Origin: Purshia tridentata
Lineage: Eukaryota > Streptophyta > Magnoliopsida > Rosales > Rosaceae
Direction of reading: 5' to 3'
Assembly: GCA_003254885.1 (NCBI GenBank)
Contig: QANT01003890.1
Location: 1-30,254 of the forward strand
DNA length: 30,254 nucleotides
This document shows, piece by piece, positions 27,504-30,254 of this stretch. Position 1 is the first letter of the stretch. The number at the start of each line of letters is the position of its first letter. A program made the translations under genes and the position numbers. The notes beneath the pieces were generated by a model. That model ran no database searches, was not told where the DNA came from, and saw only the letters and a list, made by a program, of their open reading frames with translations.

Positions 27504-30220
27504 GTGAATTTAGTGGAGGTTGATCAACCCGAAGAAGAAGAACCCGAGGAAGACTATGAAGACTATGATGGAGTTGAGCTCGCTAGTGAAGAGGGAAAAG
27601 AGATAGTGAACTTGGTGTTGCAACGAGTCCTTCTGGCTCCGAAAGAGGAGGGGCAGAGGAATAGAATCTTTCATTCACTTTGTTCCATCAATGACAAAGT
27701 GTGCAACTTGATTGTAGATAATGGAAGCTATGAGAATTTTGTAGCAAAACAAATTGTGAAACATTTGCAGCTAGCCATCGAACCCCATAGTGCATTTTAT
27801 TCCCTTGGTTGGGTGAAGAAGGGACCAATGGCTTGGATAACGGAGACATGCAGGGTACCGCTCTCCATTGGTAAGCATTATAAAGACGAAGTGCTATGTG
27901 ATGTTATAGATATGGATGCCTGCCATATTTTGTTAGGTCAACCTTGGCAGTTTGATGTGGATGTGACACATAGAGGGCGAGACAATGTGATGTTGTTTAA
28001 ATAGTATTCGTATAAAATTTCTATGGCTCCTACTACACCACCTAGTCGATCAACTACCAGTTTTTTGGTTTTGGCTGACAGTGAGTATGACATGGAAAAA
28101 GCTATCAAAGAGTCAAAAGTCATGTATCCAATTGTGGTGAAAGGCTGTTGGCAGTAGACAAAGCAGAAGTTGAAATTCCACACGAGGTGCAGAAAATATT
28201 ATTAGGTTTTCGGGAGTTAATTGCAGACGAGCGACCTAATGAATTGTCACCGATGAGAAACATATAGCACCTTATTGATTTAGTCCCAAGGGCGCAGCTA
28301 CTAAACCTCCCACATTACTGGATGAGTTTGAAAGAGAACAAAATTCTAAGGGAGCAAATTGAAGACCAATTGAAAAAGTGTTTTATTCGGGAGAGCATGA
28401 ATCCTTGTGCAGTTTCGGTCCTTTTAGTTCTGAAGAAAGGCAATGCTTGGCGTATGTGTGTTGACAATCGAGCGATTAACAAGATAACCATCAAGTACCG
28501 GTTCCCTATACCTCGACTAAAGGATATGCTTGATGAGTTGGTAGGTTCTAAGTTATTCTCAAAAATAGGAGCGACTACCATCAGATTCGAATCAAGTCAG
28601 GAGACTAATGGAAGACAGCATTTGAAAGCAAGGATGGGCTATTTGAGTGGCTCGTTATGCCTTTTGGGCTGTCCAATGCACCTAGCACCTTCATACGGCT
28701 TATGAATCAGGTCTTTCATCCCTTTATTGGCTCTTTCGTGGTGGTTTATTTTGATGATATCCTGATTTATAGCAAGACCAAAGAGGAGTATTTAGTTCAC
28801 TTAAGACAAGTTTTAGGTGTTTTGAAGGACAACAAGCTTTATGTCAATCTGAAGAAGTGCACACTCTGTACCAACAAATTGATATTTTTGGGTTTTGTTG
28901 TGGGTGAAGATGGCATTCATGTTGATAAGGAAAAAGTGCGAGCAATCAGAGAATGGCCAGCCCTAAAGACAATTAGTGAAGTAAGGAGTTTTCACGGTTT
29001 AGCCACTTTTTACTGTAGATTTGTTTGGAATTTCAGTATCATCACAGCACCAATCACCAGGTGTTTGAAGCGAGGCAAGTTTCAATAGGGTGACGAGCCT
29101 TTGCTTTGATTAAAGTGAAACTTTGTGCTGCACCAATGCTAGCCCTTCCGAACTTTGAGAGGATATTTAAGGTCAAATGTGATGCTAGTGGAGTGGGAGT
29201 GGGTGCTGTGCTTTCCCAAGAGAAGAAACCAGTGGCATTTTTTAGTGAGAAGCTAAGCGAAGCCCATAAAAAATGGAGCACCTATGATCAGAAGTTTTAG
29301 GCTGTGGTTTAGGCTTTGAAACAATGGGAGCACTATCTAATTCAAAGAGAGTTTGTTCTCTATACAGACCACCAGGCTTTGAAGTTTATTTATAGTCAGA
29401 AGCATGTTAACAAGATGCATGTCAGGTGGGTAGCTTTCCTTCAGAAGTTTTCATTCGTGATCAAGCATAGATATGGCAACCTCAATCGAGTAGCAGATGC
29501 TTTGAGTAGGAGGGCTACCTTGCTAGTCACACTAGCCCAAGAGATCGTGGGTTTTGAATTTTTAAAGGAGTTGTATGAGACAGATGAGGACTTCAAGGAG
29601 ATTTGGGGCAAGTGTATAGACAAGCAGCCAGTTGCAGATTTCTTTGTCAAAGATGAGTACTTATTTAAAGGCAATTAGTTGTGCATTCCTAGCACATCCT
29701 TGAGAGAGAAGCTGATTTGAGATTTACATGGAGGGGGCCTAAGCAGACACTTGGCCAGAGACAAAACAATATCCAGTTTAGAGGAGCTAGCGCTATTACT
29801 GGCCACAGCTTAAAAAGGATGTAGGAAACATTGTGCAGAAGTACGATGTCTGCCAGTATCTAAGGGTCAATCCCAAACACCGGTTTACATGCCTCTACCA
29901 GTTCCTGATGATATTTGGCAGGACCTTTCTATGGATTTTGTGCTGGGATTACCCAGAACACAAAGGGGAGTGGATTCTGTTTTTGTTGTGGTTGACAGGT
30001 TCTCCAAGATGTCTCATTTCATAGCTTGCAAAAAGACTTCAGATGCTTCCAACATTGCCAAACTATTTTTCAGGAGGTAGTGTGTCTGCATAGAGTGCCC
30101 AAAAACATTACCTCAGATCGGGACACAAAATTTCTCAGCCATTTCTGGATTACTCTGTGGTGAATGTTCGGAACAGTGTTGAATCTGAGTACCACAGCGC
30201 ACCCCCAAACCGATGGGCAG
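27504..30220 (+). pseudogene. Ty3/gypsy pol, disrupted
   Basis: Protease-like part: LIVDNGSYENFVAK (DNG in place of the usual D-S/T/G-G), then ACHILLGQPWQFD, ending with TAG at 28002-28004. RT begins near 28330 ([40 protein letters not shown]). It changes frame near 28570-28650, then gives [17 protein letters not shown] and the catalytic [10 protein letters not shown] (about 28746-28775). RNase [21 protein letters not shown], then TDHQALKFI and VADALSRR. Integrase has [15 protein letters not shown] and [13 protein letters not shown], so the two Asp are present. It is cut at HPQTDGQ, before the catalytic Glu. Stops occur at 29089, 29298, 29676 and further on. Confidence 0.9.
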
Positions 30221-30254
30221 TGACACGCCCCGACCCTCGGGCACGTGCCTAAAC
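30221..30254 (+). mobile_element. Edge of a third inserted element (LTR start?)
   Basis: Integrase coding stops at GATGGGCAG and is followed by TGACACGCCCCGACCC, which is not gypsy pol. A TG-CAC-CCCCGACC start is common for plant LTRs of the Ty3/gypsy type. Only 34 bases lie in the window, so element type and orientation stay open. Confidence 0.5.

Larger units (their letters stand above)
25952..30220 (+). mobile_element. Ty3/gypsy LTR retrotransposon, 3' part interrupted
   Basis: The order is 5' LTR, PBS, gag, zinc knuckle, protease, RT (YFDD), RNase H, integrase. This order, with RT before integrase, defines Ty3/gypsy. It begins inside the RT of the copia fragment and so inserted after it. 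It stops at HPQTDGQ in integrase, where another sequence begins. Many stops and at least four frame changes show that it is dead. No 3' LTR lies in the window, so neither age nor target-site duplication can be judged. Confidence 0.93.

Overview
This window looks like nuclear DNA from a flowering plant, probably a eudicot. It is AT-rich and intron-rich. It holds one intact-looking host gene, a plant ARID plus HSP20-like gene with GT-AG introns, set among layers of decayed plant transposable elements. I see no bacterial, organellar or CRISPR-like features, and nothing that I would call a new cellular system. The interest lies in how the repeats are built and nested.

Layout. Positions 1-2474 are intergenic and contain a hAT-type non-autonomous element (559-1234). 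Positions 2475-7767 are a complete but dead Ty1/copia LTR retrotransposon with 193-bp LTRs. It has an initiator-Met tRNA primer site, gag, protease, integrase, RT and RNase H. It carries three stop codons, a frameshifting 82-bp tandem duplication, a 30-bp in-frame duplication in RT, and a 337-bp duplication that leaves an extra truncated LTR at the 3' end. About 700 bp downstream, positions 8465-22157 carry the ARID gene. Thirteen coding exons splice in phase to 405 codons, with an ARID DNA-binding domain followed by a C-terminal HSP20/alpha-crystallin-like domain. Family knowledge places such proteins in plant chromatin complexes (the PEAT complex in Arabidopsis).

The introns are swollen by transposon debris. 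Intron 3 (4.0 kb) holds a 5'-truncated LINE and a TRIM-like LTR. Intron 6 holds a 148-bp duplication with microsatellites. Intron 9 holds a small reverse-oriented TRIM. Intron 11 (5.4 kb) holds two fragments of Ty3/gypsy pol ends, short palindromes, a possible UTP20-like gene fragment and a 615-bp TIR element whose left junction is duplicated.

Downstream of the gene, 22158-24520 is mostly AT-rich, with a four-copy 31-bp repeat. From about 24530 there is a nested stack. A Ty1/copia fragment is cut just after the RT YVDD motif by a Ty3/gypsy element (5' LTR at about 25952). That element's integrase is in turn cut at 30221, just before the catalytic Glu, by a third sequence starting TGACACGCCCC that runs out of the window.

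Local tandem duplications (30, 31, 49, 82, 148 and 337 bp) recur in and around several unrelated repeats. All calls come from reading the sequence and from remembered family motifs. No database search was run.
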